DNA of 37,643 nucleotides from an uncultured bacterium. Its GTDB lineage: Bacteria; Bacillota; Clostridia; Oscillospirales; Oscillospiraceae. Position numbers and translations under genes: made by a program. The notes beneath the pieces are model-generated. The model made no database searches, had not been told where the DNA came from, and worked only from the letters and a program-made list of their open reading frames with translations. Below, one piece after another: positions 37,127-37,643 of the stretch (within the stretch, counting starts at the first letter, position 1; every line of letters starts with the position of its first letter). The stretch lies in NCBI GenBank assembly GCA_948469375.1, contig CAOKLO010000033.1:1-37643 (forward strand), in the 5' to 3' direction.

Positions 37127-37643
37127 ATGCCCCGCAGCATTCTCATCGTAGAGGACGATAAAAACATCGCCGACCTGCTCCGGCTCTACCTGGAAAAGGA
37201 GGGCATGACCTGTACCGTGGCTGGGGACGGCCTGGAGGGACTGGAAAAATTTCACTCCGTTCAGCCAGACCTGGTGATTCTGGACATCATGCTGCCCAGC
37301 ATGGACGGCTGGTCCGTGTGCCGGAAGATCCGGGAGACCTCCAAAACCCCCATCATCATGCTCACCGCTAAGGGCGAGCTGGAGGACAAGGTATCCGGAT
37401 TGGAGATGGGGGCGGACGACTACATCACAAAGCCCTTTGAGACCAAAGAGGTTTTGGCTCGGGTCCATGCGGTCCTGCGCCGCTACGGCGAGGAGGAGCA
37501 GCCGGAAAAACGCCTCAGCTTCGACAAGCTGGTGGTCAATCTGGACTCCTATGAGCTGCTGGTGGACGGAAAGCGGGTGGATACGCCCCCCAAGGAGCTG
37601 GAGCTGCTGTTCCACCTGGCCTCCTCCCCCAACCGGGTGTTCA
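37127..37643 (+). CDS. OmpR/PhoB-family response regulator (partial, cut by window end)
   Basis: The first 172 residues are present. The receiver domain has E9-D10-D11, phosphoacceptor D53 (LVILDIMLP), T80 (IIMLTAK) and K102 (YITKPFE). The start of a winged-helix output domain is at about 125 onward (LSFDKLVVNLDSYELLVDGKRVDTPPKELELL). ATG at 37127 follows GAAAGGGTGTGCGGCA. A histidine kinase gene is expected downstream of the window. It is a different regulator from the one at 11134, with only family-level similarity. Confidence 0.93.
   Translation, partial: MPRSILIVEDDKNIADLLRLYLEKEGMTCTVAGDGLEGLEKFHSVQPDLVILDIMLPSMDGWSVCRKIRETSKTPIIMLTAKGELEDKVSGLEMGADDYITKPFETKEVLARVHAVLRRYGEEEQPEKRLSFDKLVVNLDSYELLVDGKRVDTPPKELELLFHLASSPNRVF

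Overview
The window looks like chromosomal DNA of a GC-rich gut Firmicute, most likely an Oscillospiraceae member (Flavonifractor/Lawsonibacter/Intestinimonas-like). This rests on the strong AGGAGG-type ribosome binding sites, sigma-A promoters with 17-bp spacers, tRNA genes with encoded CCA, heavy C/G third-codon use and the gene families present. No species can be named from the sequence alone.

Region by region. 1-2.3 kb is the end of an integrated mobile element (a DUF6076-type zinc-finger protein and a tyrosine integrase) abutting two tRNA-Ser genes (GCU and UGA). 2.7-11.8 kb is mostly housekeeping: glycogen debranching enzyme, nitroreductase, a small P-loop protein, a thioredoxin-reductase-like flavoprotein divergent from an asparaginase, a DtxR/MntR regulator, a threonine-aldolase-family enzyme, an M17 leucyl aminopeptidase and an orphan OmpR-type response regulator that appears to start at CTG. 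11.8-13.2 kb is an AT-rich island (a membrane-anchored XRE regulator and a 5'-truncated secreted-type gene) flanked by a 47-bp duplication of the 3' end of the response regulator gene. 13.2-22.5 kb carries a 57-aa membrane protein, asparagine synthetase AsnA, phosphoglucomutase, a small membrane protein, a flavodoxin-like protein, an AIM24-family protein, glycogen phosphorylase behind a catabolite-response (cre-like) site, an SprT-like protein, SfsA and a FUSC/ArAE-type membrane protein. 22.6-24.5 kb holds a DUF1643 protein, a non-coding stretch with a strong stem-loop, and a compact DUF6442/XRE/unknown operon under a promoter with two copies of one palindrome. 24.6-26.8 kb is a pseudouridine catabolism operon (HTH-PfkB kinase, a 20-aa coupled ORF, PsuG glycosidase). 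26.8-30.6 kb has a DUF2089 regulator with a membrane protein, and a three-gene ABC importer of the TrpXYZ-like/ABC_sub_bind type. 30.8-37.6 kb has a WecG/TagA glycosyltransferase, a DJ-1 protein, 5-formyl-THF cyclo-ligase, a 70-aa protein that is 30% cysteine, MltG with an overlapping U32 'peptidase', a CDF metal transporter with no ATG/GTG/TTG start, and a second response regulator cut by the window end.

Genes that work together: GlgX, GlgP and phosphoglucomutase form a glycogen breakdown route to glucose-6-phosphate, although they lie in three separate transcription units. AsnA and the asparaginase catalyse opposing reactions. The psu genes turn pseudouridine into uracil plus ribose-5-phosphate.

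The most unusual observations are the AT-rich insertion that duplicates and apparently rebuilds a response regulator 3' end, the non-standard start codons of two genes, the cysteine-rich mini-protein, the twin-operator XRE/DUF6442 operon, and small translated-looking ORFs next to metabolic genes. All functions are read from motifs and remembered family features; no database search was possible.
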